Shown piece after piece: positions 1-11,605 of a DNA stretch of 40,490 nt. Below the pieces are notes generated by a model that was given only the letters and a program-made list of their open reading frames with translations, was not told the origin of the DNA and searched no databases. A program made the position numbers and the translations under genes. This DNA comes from Phoronis australis (lineage: Eukaryota > Phoronida > Phoronidae), in assembly GCA_002633005.1 (NCBI GenBank), contig NMRA01000878.1:25960-66449 (forward strand), given 5' to 3'. The stretch's first letter is position 1. Each line of letters begins with the position of its first letter.

Positions 1-2593
1 AATGAATAACAGTTACAGAATACTCAGCATTCCACGTTATACTCAGGTAATTGTAGAGAGAGCTGACGATAACAGTTGCAAGGGTAGTCGATGCAACCAT
101 AGGGAGCGCTGAATCAGCGCGAATTTTCGTGGTTTTGCGTGACACTCCTGATGTTAACAATTCAAAATACACGTGACCTCATCATCTCCCTTAGCTCGTC
201 ATCACATACCGTATACTTAATTAAAGTCAAAAATGATATTTAATGTGACTGCAGCCTGGTTTAACACTGGTCATCCAATTAAGTGTTATAAAGTAGAGTA
301 GAAAAACCATATGTAAATGTTCTCTTTGATCTAAATACCAGTGGATTGGTTCAACTATGACATTCCCAAAGTTTACCTTTCAAAATACAGGACCCCTTCC
401 TTAATTTGTTATAGCATATACTATCTGAAACTAGTCAGTCTGATTAAGTCACTAGCTTTCACTAAGCTTTTACATACGTCAGCACTGAGATAATGCTTCG
501 TTAGTTAAGTGAGGTTGAGTGTAACATGAGCTTTAAAGATGAAAACTGAAATACCAGCATCTTTAAATAAACTGGACAACAAACTTTCAACAAAAACACT
601 TACTAAATAAACTAAATATTATTGGAAAAATTACAAGTGTTGCTACATTGTATTTTGCATTTACCTCAGTTTCTACAATATCACACCAATAACATCTGTT
701 AAATCACTCAAACAATACAGCAGATTATACAACGTTCGGGCGAACATTAAGTTCGGAGTATTCCCGGACATCGTGACTTTCAACTGCATTATTTCCCTAA
801 TTTGACCATTTTCCAGCGCGGTTCAAGGCAGCCAACTGTGAAAAGAAACCTTTATCATGCTGTGGTGTCAGCCAGCTTTCCTCCCTAAGCTGCTTATTCG
901 TCTTCACCACCTTGAAGTTCTTTCAGAGTCTGGTTTGTTGTTCCACTTTCTGAAAAATGACAGGTTGTTTGTAACACTCTCGAATTATACACTTTTTGCA
1001 GAACTTCGCAGAGCCCAGCCGTTACACACTGTCACTGCCTCTGAGTGATCCAATGATTTTAGCTGAGATAATTCGTTTGATCCATGGCGTGCAATATGTA
1101 AAACTATCCTAAGTACAACCAGAAAATAACACGGTGGGTATTTGATTAATTTTTAAATATCGACATAGTGGGTCTCCTAAAACATAACTACACACTATGA
1201 TTGCAACAATTACATAATTCACTGACAAACGAAGTAAAAATTCATTATGGCATGCAGATTGTCAGTTAAAATCGGAATTTATAATGCTATGACTACATTA
1301 TTCATCAATATATGAATAGGAAAAATACTTCCAGTAATGAACTAAAAAGAAGACTCAAAGCAACAATAATGGTTGTTGAAAAGTGAAAGTCAATGAGATG
1401 TTGCATTTTCAGCTTGTGACACGTCGCCACTAGACGTACATATTCTCGGACTAAACTTAAATCTAACACAAACGCTACTGGTAAGTGGACAAAATTGCTC
1501 TGGGCTAGCCGGCACTCTAACAACGGCGACAGGATAGGTATATCATTTGACTTAGGAACTCAAAACAGCTCATCAGTTGTTTGCAGTGATGCAGGCATAG
1601 GACTTTTGAATTTCACCAGTGGGGCCAATAAAAAGCTCTGAGTGTCCTGTTCGAAAACAAGTACTGTCGTTACATTTTTATGATACATGCATTGTCACTC
1701 AGTTTATGAATATCCTGAAAGAGAACCAGTAACTTGCACTGCAGGGCACTGCATTTGAATAACAACTGTTTTTATTGGGGTGCGAACTGGTTCTCGAATC
1801 AGGTATCCATAAAACTGACTATTATCCCCTTAATTCTACCGTGATAAATTCAACTTCAAGCAATGCAGGCCTAGTAGTTATACTCACTCGATCCAACAGG
1901 AAAGAACATATGCATTGACATTGTTGAGTTTCGGTGCAAGTAAGTCGACGTTAGAAATTTCAACAAGCATCCCCACTTCATGCTTGGCACGCAAGCTACT
2001 GCTAATTAAATGGGTGTTTGCGCCTTATACTTGGTTCCACAGATTCCAAGACGAGCCCGGTGTCTTGTCCTTGCCTTAGACGCAGTCACACAGGCGCGTC
2101 ACAGGTCCGGTGAACACGCATTTTTAAATTACCCGACCGTCGCCAAAATCAGTTGCCGCATAGTCTGTAGTTGTGGTGACTTGGTACTCACTTTATGCTG
2201 CACCAAGATTCCACACATGAGCAGAGGATATTCTTTTGAGGTCACACACACTTCATCATATTCCATCATAGCAGTTAACATTACAAGTCATTATAATCAG
2301 CCATTTTGCCACCACTAAAGTGACACGTGGGGTTGGGTACTGCGTTCGCGAAAAACGCGGAAATTTAATGGAATTGGAAAGAATACCTTAAAGAAGTGCT
2401 CCTGACTTAATGACACTCAACTAAGCATTAATAAACCAACATTTGAATCAAAACTGCCCTCTACTGGTGTTTTAGTTTTCCAAAAAGGTATCAGTACTGC
2501 AGATAATTTTCACTCAGGTGGTTGTCAAAATCTTGCGATTCCTGTAGCCAAATGCTGTTCGCCAGAAGATTTCATTGTACCAATCAACATCAC
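1..2593. other. No recognisable gene
   Basis: AT-rich sequence with only short open frames (for example 857-1048, 1305-1523, 2010-2318). None shows a domain, convincing splice borders or codon structure I can recognise. I see no RNA gene or clear repeat here. Confidence 0.5.
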
Positions 2594-2790
2594 TAATAGG
2601 CCATGGGCCGTAGGCCACAGGAGGCCTAGAAAACCACTTCTGTCACCACTTGAGGGGGCAATTTCATTCAAGTACTGTTGAAGTCATAATCATTGTACTT
2701 TAGGAATTAAAAAGTTCCAACGTTTAAACTTGCACATTTTTGTGAAATTTGATGTTAAAATTGTGCTAATTCAACAAATTCTACATTGAA
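2594..2790 (+). repeat. Diverged interspersed repeat, copy A
   Basis: This stretch opens with a GGCC-rich block reading TAGGCCATGGGCCGTAG. The same 17 bases occur on the minus strand near 5947. Downstream of the block both places share a GGGGCAA block and then a stretch like TTCCAACGTTTAAACTTGCA. The order and spacing match, so they are two old copies of one roughly 200-bp repeat in opposite orientation. The family is unknown to me; a MITE or SINE is possible. Confidence 0.5.
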
Positions 2791-2799
2791 TTAAAAAAT

Positions 2800-3408
2800 T
2801 AGAAAAGAAAAAAATCAAGTGCCCATAAAGAATGATACTGCATATATTATTCCTACAGACTGTATTAAGTCATAATAAACATATACGTTGTTGTATTTTT
2901 CAATTAAAATGTAGAATAATGGAAAAAGTATGAATTATGGGTGCTACCTGTTGGCGAAATATGGAACTGCCATTCATAGTGTTTTATGCTGTTTTTATTG
3001 TTGGTAAAACTATAATTGTCAAACTGAACAATGCTCACCTTTATTTCAAGACACATTTACCAATCGGTTATACAAAAACAATCACTGTTACAAATCCAAA
3101 GCATACACTTTGTCAAAAAATGGAGACAAAAGGTATAGAGTAACAACAATTGCAATCGGATGAAGTACAAAAGGCGGACAATTTAACAAAATCAAAAGCC
3201 ATTATTAGAGACTTTAATATGATGATAGAAAAATGTTTCACAAATCATCAGGCTCAATGGGCCAGTTAATAGCCTGGGTTCTGTCTCTTGAGAAGGTGTC
3301 TTTCCAAGTTCCTCTGGTTGGGATGCAAGTCCATCAAACCGTTACTCGTCATCTGACTCAACTTCATCACTCACTTTGACATTTCCACCGTTTTAGCAAT
3401 TGCACAAT
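2800..3408. other. No recognisable gene
   Basis: AT-rich. The open frame at 2937-3143 has no recognisable domain. It may be the 3' flank or intron of the minus-strand exon at 3409-3845. Confidence 0.4.
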
Positions 3409-3845
3409 TTAGTGCATTTTAGTCCAACATTTACAAAAGAACAAATGTTTGTTTAACAACAGTTCACTCTGAACCAGGCCAAGGGAGGGTATAATCGAGT
3501 AAATTCTCTGTAATTTTGATTTCAGATTTCCAGTTTGGACACATACATTACAACCTCTTTTCAACATAGCTTCCTCGAGGAGTGACTTTATTAGAAGCAA
3601 ATGCAATATTTCCCCATGAGAGATTATTTGTTGCTCCACAAATTTAAAGCACAACTCTTGAAATACATCTGTTAAAATTTCATTGCTTTCACTATCGCCA
3701 GATTTCTGTTTTGTCAGTGGTCTAGTGAAGCTTTTGTAGCACGAACGATGGCATTTGGCTTCGAGTGCTACCAGAAGTCTTCCCTGTACTCTGATCAAAA
3801 GGTCCAAGTCTTTTCCTGTCTCAGCAGCACCCAACAACAACCCAC
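3409..3845 (-). CDS. Exon of a multicopy invertebrate ORF with EAKCH..CY motif
   Basis: A 143-codon open frame on the minus strand ends in a stop at 3409. At its upstream edge a pyrimidine-rich tract ending in TTGTAG marks an acceptor, so the exon should begin at 3845 with two bases of a split codon. The N-terminal third has an LVALEAKCHRSCYKSF block after a D-LL-R segment. The middle has an FQELCFKFVEQQII segment, and the C-terminal part has LKSKLQRIYSIIPSL. From memory these match a protein type repeated many times in cnidarian and other invertebrate genomes, in which a cysteine/histidine EA-YH--CY motif is followed by an LKSRLQ motif. Its biochemical role is unknown to me; repeat-borne copies suggest a transposon link. 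It could be a terminal exon or a truncated copy: the usual part after LKSRLQ is short and unusual here. Confidence 0.5.
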
Positions 3846-3913
3846 CTACAACCAGTAAAGGTTAAAAAATAAAACCGTGGTCAGAGTTTCAAAACATGGA
3901 AAGTGTTATAGGC

Positions 3914-4129
3914 CTGGGGCCCGTTCCAAGAAAACTGTCTTAGCTAAGGAATACGGCCATTTTGACAAACTTAAGATCGAGTTAAGACAAAAACTTAAGT
4001 CAGTCTTAGCTAAGATTTTTTTTTGGAACGCAAAACAATCTTAGGATTTGTCTTAAGTCAAAAACTTAAGAAAAGTCTTAAACTTAAGTCAAAAATGAAC
4101 TTAAGTCAGTTTCTTGGAACGGGCCCCAG
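3914..4129. mobile_element. MITE with CTGGGGCCCGTTCCAAG termini
   Basis: A 216-bp element has near-perfect terminal inverted repeats of about 24 bp, CTGGGGCCCGTTCCAAGAAA at the left and its complement at the right. The interior is filled with CTTAAG-centred repeats in both orientations, so the whole unit can fold. TA dinucleotides lie just outside (3909-3910 and 4130-4131), which would fit a mariner-type TA target if three extra bases at the left are allowed. It has no coding capacity. Confidence 0.85.
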
Positions 4130-4139
4130 TATTACAAAA

Positions 4140-4605
4140 CGATAGATGTTGACATGCACTCAATTCATTTCTGCAATAACTGAATGGAAGCCAAAAGAAT
4201 GATCAAAAGACAGGTAGAAAACACTCAAAGAAGTCGTGCATATACAAGGCCTAGCCAGCTGTACTAAAAAGTGAAAATGATACCCATGGGTTTGTATGCA
4301 AGATGGTCTGAGAACAATTTTGTGTTTAAAAATTAGTATACAATTTCAAATATGCACACAAGTCCTTACAATCATGCAAGTAATCTAAATTGTACTTTCA
4401 CTCAAATAAAATTCGTTTTATCAAAAACGTAAAAATGGAACTTTTGAAGACAGTGCTCCAACAACACTGCACAAAATTAATTTTTAAGCAAACCATTAAC
4501 AAACTATGTTGAATGAGCAAAACCTGTGAGTAAAAGTAGCTTAAAATGTAAAGGTGGTGCTCCAGATATAGGTGTATTCTCAATAGTTAAACTGATGGGC
4601 AATCA
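4140..4605. other. No recognisable gene
   Basis: AT-rich spacer between two MITEs. The minus-strand open frame at 4398-4583 shows no domain. Confidence 0.4.
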
Positions 4606-4757
4606 CCTGGGGCCAGGGTGTAATCTCCAAACTCAGGCTCACAGCCTAACTATCCACACAGCACAATTCAAGTGAATTTACTCAATTTGTGGCATGCAAT
4701 AGGCCAGTTTTCAAGCTGAGCTTTGAGTATGGAGATTAGCTCTCCCCACCCCTGAAC
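4606..4757. mobile_element. Small MITE-like inverted repeat unit
   Basis: The left end (GGGGCCAGGGTGTAATCTCC followed by AAACTCAGGCTCA) matches the complement of the right end (GGGGTGGGGAGAGCTAATCTCC followed by ATACTCAAAGCTCA) over about 40 bp with mismatches. The unit is about 150 bp, non-coding, and lies 480 bp from another MITE. No target duplication is obvious. Confidence 0.6.
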
Positions 4758-4759
4758 AT

Positions 4760-5744
4760 TGCAAAAAGTTTAATTTGATAGATATCGTACACTGTCCGAG
4801 AGTTATGGTTACAGAGAAAAGAACAATGTACACAGAAGAAAATGTTCATCTTGTTATTGGGTTATGAGTCCTACCTGCATTTGAATGACATCACACGGGC
4901 CGATTATTCAGTGAATTACCTAGATGCTCGATTCAAACACAAGCACGCCAGACAACCAAATACAGGGAACACTGTCTTTTTACGTGTTGTGCACATATGG
5001 GCTTCCCAGTCAGTTCCCAACTTAGCCAACTCGCACACATCAAGTCAACTCGTAACCGTGCTAAAGACATAATTGATAAATTTTCATTTTTGTTCACTAA
5101 AAACAGGTAATATTGAGTCGTTTTGCATAAATATGGCACGATTGATTGATATTAATCACTGTTTTGTCAAATTAAATAGTTTTGAAATACTTTTGAAATT
5201 TGACATAGATACGGATTGACTTCGGTTTGAAGTGTTCTGTTTCTCATTGATGCACTTACTACACTGTCACTAACTCAGTGACTTGGGTCAATTTATCATA
5301 CTCCCAGAAAAAAATTAACACTCACTATCATCTTTGTAGAAATCAGGCGGTTCTGTTCTCGGCATACTTTATAGTTTCGCAATCTTTCCTCTTTGCTCTT
5401 TCAATCTTTGTGACGTCAGTAAGCTTATATAACATGATTTGTGATACTACTGCCTGGAGCCCACGCCAATCCGTGAAGTTACTTGATGCAAATGCCAACT
5501 GGTGACACTCATTGTGCTCATTACTTTTTTCATCTCCAAGGGAAAGACATTATTTTACACATGCAATGTTTTTTGCCCATGTCATTTTCCAGAAACTCAA
5601 AAGATCAGACGAATTTACTCCTTAAATTTGTATGCAGCATTCATTGACAGCATCTCCTAAGGAAGCCGCCATGTTAGAATGCAGTTACTGAATTTCTGAG
5701 TATGTGATTGGCTTAAGATGTCATCTTGTGTTATTCTTTCGTTA
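4760..5744. other. No recognisable gene
   Basis: Open frames at 4842-5072, 4933-5139 and 5278-5505 overlap on both strands and show no domain or splice structure. I see nothing supportable here. Confidence 0.4.
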
Positions 5745-5947
5745 GATTTAGCCCCATCTCTTGTTCAATAATGTAACATTTGGACTTGCCAATAAATTGT
5801 TTTCTACAAAAAATGTGCAACTTAAAACGTGGGAAGTTTTCATTTATCAATTGCTTAATGGTATATCTAGCCATACAGAACAAAAATCAAGTTGCCCCAT
5901 AAAATGGTCACTGATTCAAGAGACTGGAGCTACGGCCCATGGCCTAT
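5745..5947 (-). repeat. Diverged interspersed repeat, copy B
   Basis: Minus-strand partner of the repeat at 2594-2790. It starts at 5947 with TAGGCCATGGGCCGTAG, followed by the GGGGCAACTTGAT block and the CCCACGTTTTAAGTTGCACA block in the same order. Divergence is high, so the two insertions are old or the family is diverse. Confidence 0.5.
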
Positions 5948-5949
5948 AA

Positions 5950-6533
5950 GATAGAAACGTCTTGGGTAAATGCGTGGTGTTGATCAGCGTTGTTCTAGCT
6001 GTGATATACGGGCTCAAAGTAGCAAAAATGCAATGCTTCGTTAACCTATGTCCTCCCTATACTTTATCCCTGACATTTTTAATTTAACGACATCGATAAT
6101 GAGTATTGTTTAACATCTTTGTGAAGCCGAAGACTTGCTTTTTTAAAATTACAAAAAATAAGCAACGGTATTTATTATTATGTATTGCAAAAAAGGCACT
6201 TTCGGTTAGTCCATTGCATGGTTTACACCAATAATAGAGGCTCCCTAATTTCTCCCCCATAAACAAGGTAGAATGAGATTGGACTTTACTGTTTTGTTTA
6301 CCATCACACAGATAACAAAAATGCATAGGATGGTTAAAATCCGTGACATTGGGTTTATCAGCCCTCTGGACATTTTGCCTGCTGTGAGACGTACTTCACT
6401 CTTAGAAGGTTTTGAGGAATGGAATTTCAGCAATGGGAGTGCACCAAGTTTTTAACTCGTGAAATTAAGGGTGGAGCTTGCTTGGCGATGATGTTGGGCG
6501 TTTTTATAGGGACATTAAGCAACAATCACTCAC
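5950..6533. other. Probable intron downstream of the FN3 exon
   Basis: This lies directly downstream (minus sense) of the fibronectin exon donor. A minus-strand frame at 6245-6433 contains a hydrophobic run, ILTILCIFVICVMV, that could be a membrane segment, but it lacks supporting splice sites and overlaps a plus frame. I do not call it. Confidence 0.35.
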
Positions 6534-6779
6534 TTGATGCGGCTAGATCTTCATCGGAAGTTCCGTCTAAACGATTGTTCCTAAAAGCTTCTATGTAATA
6601 ATAAAATTTAGTTCCAGGAATCAAGCCAACAATTGTGTAATTCCTTGCTGTTTTGTTTGCATGGTAGACCTTGGAATTGAAATGAATCCTGAAGCCGTCA
6701 CAAGGTGCCAGTCGTTGCCAATGGAGAGTTACTGTCGTGAATGTACTCGTATAAATCCAAAGGTGAGGTACGTCCGTCT
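6534..6779 (-). CDS. Fibronectin type III domain exon, internal
   Basis: The minus-strand exon encodes about 81 residues of one FN3 module. Its core is readable: TTVTLHWQRL (the B-strand tryptophan), then DGFRIHF, NYTIVGLIPGT and FYYYIEAFRNN (the tyrosine-rich F strand), closing with GTSDE. The donor is a textbook GTGAGT at 6528-6533. The acceptor AG is at 6780-6781 after a modest pyrimidine tract. The exon is 246 bp and both borders fall after codon base 1, the symmetric 1-1 phase typical of shuffled FN3 exons. The parent would be an adhesion, receptor or matrix protein with repeated FN3 modules. No stop or frameshift interrupts it, so it is probably functional. Other exons of the gene are not recognised in this window. 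Confidence 0.75.
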
Positions 6780-7599
6780 CTATCAAGATAAAAATTCAGA
6801 TAAAATTACAAACAATGATTTAAATAACAAGACCAACCAGAGCCTCGATACGTGCCCACCGTGTGCATCCTGTATGTCACTTAAGAGTGATTAGTTTAAA
6901 CATTTCCAGAATGCAGAGCAATACAATTAAAAATAAAATGGCTCAAAACAAACTTGACTAAAATTGAATTCCACGAAGATCGATCCACTAGTTTGGTAGA
7001 TGCCTAAGCTGACAGTAAGAAACAAAAATAAAACACTAGTGGCTTTTTCTGGTGAGGACGCTGTCTAATCTCATGAAACAATTTCACAAAAACCGGTCAA
7101 CTCGTTGGGCAGACAGACTTAGTAGCCAAAAACTTTTTGCCACGAAGTATTGCCAATTTCTCATCGGGGGGTCGTAGGCATAGGAGGGCACGTTCTAGCC
7201 AAAAGCAATGCAGCATGAGGAAACACCATGGCAACTAAAATACAGGTACGGGCACGAGCGACCACCGAATGAAAGGCACCAAAACTTAGAGAAGATAGAA
7301 AATTCAGAGTATTTGCCAACTGCCAGCAGTTGATTTGTCATTTCAGGTTATTGACCAGGACATTATTTTTAGAGGAGCCATTCTTTCAGCAAAGGTTGTC
7401 TAAGCTCACTTTAAAACGTGTAACTTTATGGTTAATGCATTCACGTATTTCGAAACAAGCGAGAAAAACTATTTAAAGCATCATTTTATCAGAACAAATT
7501 GATTCACTGGATTTTGAAAACAAAACTGATAATTTCACACGTAGAAAATAAATCTGAAACTAAGTAAGGCCATCCAGATCCTCTCAAGGATACTATTGT
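6780..7599. other. Probable intron upstream of the FN3 exon
   Basis: No further FN3 exon or repeat is recognised. The open frame at 6661-6894 on the plus strand is the antisense shadow of the FN3 exon. Confidence 0.35.
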
Positions 7600-7800
7600 T
7601 TCACGAAATGTAGAATATATTTTGGTATATAAAACAACAAGAGTGGATCTCCTGAAATTATCGGATATAATAACATCCTTCGTCAACAGAAACAGAAATA
7701 AAATAAAATCAAACACTATATAACAATTGACATTTAAGATGTGGCGTAACGAATGTGATACATTGTTGCACAAAAAATCAATGATATAATTTTAAAAAAT
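7600..7800 (-). mobile_element. Penelope-like element 3' end, solo fragment
   Basis: Read on the minus strand, this matches the 3' untranslated end of the Penelope-like element at about 9060-9208 plus 14319-14440. It shares the TTAAATGTCAATTG segment, the GTTTGATTTTA run, TTTCTGTTTCTGTTGAC and TTGTTGTTTTAT, ending at the TTCTACATTT stretch. Only the tail is present, as expected for a heavily 5'-truncated retrotransposed copy. It sits in inverted orientation about 500 bp before the larger copy. Confidence 0.7.
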
Positions 7801-8084
7801 TTTATGTTTAATCCATAAGGTTCTAGTATAGCTTGACTTCAACTCATCTCATCTGCAAATTCTACACCCTGCGAAAAAATCCCGGGGAATAAAAACGATT
7901 AACATTGTTTATTTACCTCACGGACACAATTTTGATCAGTTGAAATAGCCGCTAAAACGAGTACGCAGCACGTTGGTTCTTTTGCCACTCACCCCTTTTA
8001 GGGCACAGCGGGCTCATGTTGTATCAACAGAATGAAATACTGTATAAAAGCGATATAACTGACGCAGTCTGTATATCCACGTGC

Positions 8085-8307
8085 TCCCTTTGCAACATAC
8101 TTAATAACAATATCTCATCAACCAAGAAAACAATAAAAACAAGGACAAACCGTGGTTTAGCAACACAAGTGAGTCTGAAGTAGATAAAAGAAATGAGCTG
8201 CATGCATGGTTCAGAAATACTAGCAACCCTTACACGTTTAAGTGTTACAAAGAGCAGTGCAAACGTGTGGAAGAACTTATTAAACAATATAATAAGGAGA
8301 AAATCTC
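8085..8307 (+). pseudogene. LINE ORF2 fragment, endonuclease-RT linker
   Basis: The frame reads DKPWFSNTSESEVDKRNELH followed by NPYTFKCYKEQCKRVEELIK and ending QYNKEKIS. This is the familiar linker of Jockey/CR1-type LINEs: a PWF motif, a K-R--LH segment, then a YK---K---I-K helix before the reverse transcriptase. The same element continues at 14441 after a roughly 6-kb interruption. Upstream endonuclease sequence is too decayed to call. The final segment (8221-8307) is duplicated at 14441-14514 as the target duplication of the intervening Penelope-like insertion. Confidence 0.7.
8221..8307 (+). repeat. Left copy of target duplication (Penelope-like insertion)
   Basis: Bases 8221-8285 match 14441-14505 with about six mismatches over 65 positions. 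The following bases also correspond if a gap of roughly 13 bases is allowed, up to a shared ATCTC. Both copies encode the same LINE residues, NPYTFKCYKEQCKRV, which shows that host LINE sequence was duplicated. Confidence 0.7.
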
Positions 8308-9208
8308 AAGTACTTTCTAGTTCAACGTCACTTCCACTTACATCTTATGCACAAACAGTATGACAAAGTCCGTTCAATCACACGAAATGAATCTTTAAGA
8401 ACTAAAACTAAAGCCAATACTACTAATGGAATACTATTCATAACTATGTTCAATCCATGTTTAAACGAAATTAGCCACGTCTTCAGAAAACATCTTTCCA
8501 CGCTGCATATTTCACCTCAAATGAAAACCCTATTTCCTCATCCACCTAGAATTTCTTGGAGATAATGTAAAAATCTAAAAAAAATATTTAGTTAAAGCTA
8601 ATGTCGACAATCTGCACCCAACTGACAAACATATTGGCAACACACAATGTAACAAAACTAGGTGTAAAATGTGTAACTTTATCAACGATAGCACTTTTTT
8701 CCAGTCTTCCCAAACCAATGAAAACTTTGAAATAAAACATTATTCTGATTGTACCACCAACAATCTTTTTTACCTTATAACTTGTAAAAATGTTCTATCC
8801 AATACGTAGGACACACTCAACATACATTTAATCTAAAAACTCGTTTTCGTAATCATAGATTTAACATAATACATAAAAACATTTCTGATACTATAGGTAA
8901 TCGTTTCAATTCCAAAAACCATAATATTCAAGATCTTTCTGTACAAATAATAGAAAAACTATAACACCACAGTACCCCTCACAGACTCAAAAGAGAACAA
9001 CGTTAGATAGACAAGCTGAATACAATAGAACCTCATGAATTTAACATAAAAACTTCTTAAATATATCATTGCATTTTTTACGCCAAAATGTATCATATCC
9101 ATTACACCATATCTTAAATGTCAATTGTCATATAGTGTTTGATTTTACTTTATTTCTGTTTCTGTTGACAAAGGACCTTATTACATCGGAAATTTTTAGT
9201 TGATCCAT
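8308..9208 (+). pseudogene. Penelope-like element, C-terminal GIY-YIG region
   Basis: Across several frames the region reads as the C-terminal part of a Penelope-like retroelement: FNPCLNEISHVFRKHLSTLH, then FPHPPRISWR, a cysteine cluster CNKTRCKMC, and YLITCK with QYVGHTQHTF, which resembles the start of the GIY-YIG nuclease domain. A final RFNSKNHNIQDLSVQIIEKL block precedes the 3' untranslated region. The reverse transcriptase proper is absent, so this is a 5'-truncated copy. Stops and frameshifts (after 8562 and around the YLITCK motif) make it non-functional. The element is interrupted at 9208 by the GTCGGC element and its tail resumes at 14319. Confidence 0.8.
9134..9208 (+). repeat. 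Left copy of 75-bp direct repeat flanking the GTCGGC element
   Basis: Begins AGTGTTTGATTTTA and ends TTGATCCAT. It is repeated at 14319-14393 with one mismatch (C/G). It is Penelope-like 3' sequence, so it is duplicated target DNA, not part of the inserted element. Confidence 0.85.
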
Positions 9209-9400
9209 ACTGCACACATCACGAATTTTTGGCCGACCAGTCGGAAATTGGTCGACGACCGGCCGTCGACCGGTCGTCTAGCCGACCACCAGCCGACCAA
9301 CAACGGTCGGCTAGGAGCCGTCTGCTTAGTCGCCTCTGTGGTCGGCACTTGGGTCGGCTAGCTTGACGACCAATTCGGATTAAACGTGTCCTCGGTCGGC
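9209..9400 (+). repeat. Left terminal inverted repeat with GTCGGC array, copy 1
   Basis: Opens with the 68-bp outer repeat and continues with clustered GGTCGGCTA/TAGCCGACC motifs in both orientations up to about 9400. The GC content is far above the surroundings. The motif clusters can pair within one terminus as well as between termini. Confidence 0.8.
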
Positions 9401-11605
9401 AATTAGCATTTTATGACTTAGCGAGGGAACTTTGGACAAACAAACATTTAACTGTTCGCTGTTCGTTTACCAGAGGCAACTCCGGTCTTGACATCGGTTT
9501 ATCAAATTTTGTTCAACTATTAAATGGAGGTAAAATCGAATCAACCTACAAATACGAAGTGCGTGGCATTACACAAGCCGAATACCTTATGTTGAATTAA
9601 TGACGGCGTGGTAAAATCAAACGTTAAGTGATATAGCGGAAAAATAATTTCTAACTTTAGATATCAGACTTTTTATGCAGTGCATTATGCATAAAAACAA
9701 GCACGAAATTTGAAATTTACAGCAAAATTGCATAAAAATCAGAATACAACACTGGATATTTTATGACCTCAAATGTTTTCATGCCGCGGATTGCTGAACA
9801 AGCAGCACGCATTTGCGCTCATCCGTTATTGCTCTTGATCATCACTTCGTCACGCTGTATATTGCGCTTTACCACAGATAATTATTGTTTATTTCTGTAT
9901 AATTTCTTAATATGTTTGTACAGCAAAAGAACCCAAGTTTATTTTAGGAACAATATAAACAATGGTTTGAACATACATGTAGCGCCGATATTAAATCATG
10001 GGCGCATGAAAACGGAAGACTGTGATCGGTTTATAGTGTAATCCATCATCCATCATCATTCTGAAATTGTTGTCACTTTCGCAGTAAAAATTTTTTCGAA
10101 GCTAGAGCCCTCCTATCTAGCCAGCTAGCTGTGAAGACTATTTTCAAAATACAGCAAGGTGCCACCGCGTATTGAGCTCAAACAGACCTCGAAATTTCAC
10201 ACAGCCCGGATAGATACTTGTACGCTTGTCACCTCGTCGAAAAGCTTGTATCAACATGGGCTCAAGACAGGCGAGTTTGCATGCAAACTGTGGAAGAGAA
10301 TTGGCATTCAAGTTGCCCGTTACGGCCGTTTAAACGAAAAACACCCGACGTCATCTTCTTGCGTAATTCTCTGCCTTTTGTAACGAAAAAAATTATGTCG
10401 TCGTTTTGAAAAGAGTTCATTCGTGACACGCGCCACTTTCAAAATGTTTTCGACATCTCCCATTATATGGTGACAACATCTCAGCAAAATTTGGTTCACT
10501 GATATCAAAATTCCAAAAACATATAATGAAGTGAAACCAATTCTGATCATTTGTCTTGATGTTTACGCAACCTCTAGGGAGAACGTTTGATTGAAGAATC
10601 TGGGAAAAAGAAACTAACTGACTAATAGGTGACGCAATATTTCATTGCGTCGAAAGTCGACGCAAAAGGTTATACCCTAATTTTAGCAGCAGAATAATTG
10701 TAGAAAACCAAATTTTGCAACGCTGGTAAATAATTTAGATTATTGTAGGAAGATTTTATTTGGTCAGTTTTTACCCACAACGGCGCAAATTTGTATATTT
10801 AATTTAGTAAACACCTTCGTACCAAGGCTAGAGCCTTCCCAGCCCTTTGGCGTAAGAACACAATTGTTGGCATTTCGCGTATACTCCAGGGGGTAAAACT
10901 TTGAAAATAATATTTTCGGGGTAACCTGGTACAGGTAATCCTAAAAAACTTGTCTGTGTTTTCATGTAGAGCGTAAAAATTATTAACCCAGTGATTCAAA
11001 AAGAACACTCTCGCAAACGTTAACGAACAAAATTTTCAGCTCTATTACCCTGGTTAAAAAACAACTTCTATAAGTTTATTGCATCGGATTCTAGTGATCA
11101 CCATGGGCAAGCCAAATCTCTTAAGGGGGCGCAATTTCAAACCTTTGGCATGAATCAGTGATATAAAAATGGAATTAAACCGACTTTAATTCATCAGCTA
11201 TGTAGACACAAAAGTTACAGGCACTGACTGCGTTTGTAAACGTCTTGTGGCAATGATAAAAATAAATGTTTCTACTATGATTGATAACAAGTTTTACTCT
11301 GATGAGGTATGATGCAATATATATGTCTAATATGCAGATCGGCAGTTGCAAAAATATTTACTGGATTTAATGAATCCGTTTGATATGAACCACTGTAAAA
11401 GTATGATTACTAATTGTACATTCGAAGCACGCCTCATTAGACTAAAAACATACACACACATGCTTGATGATCCTGGGAGTACCTCTAGGCATGAATGAAG
11501 ATATATAGTTGTTAAGCCATAGAGGATAATAAGGCTTACATAATATCACACTGAGTCATCTACACCAGGCATATACAAAGGATACAGTATTTTAAAAGCA
11601 TCCAC

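Noticed and set aside
1788-1810. tRNA B-box-like GGTTCTCGAATC
   Set aside because: No A box or cloverleaf could be built around it. No tRNA gene was found in the window.
6245-6433. Minus-strand frame with a hydrophobic run near the FN3 exon
   Set aside because: One membrane-like run is not enough; there are no paired splice sites and an overlapping plus frame exists.
9763-10041. Open frame inside copy 1, and the similar frame at 32398-32712
   Set aside because: Both overlie the same element sequence, but the protein is not maintained: indels shift frames between copies, and no domain is visible.
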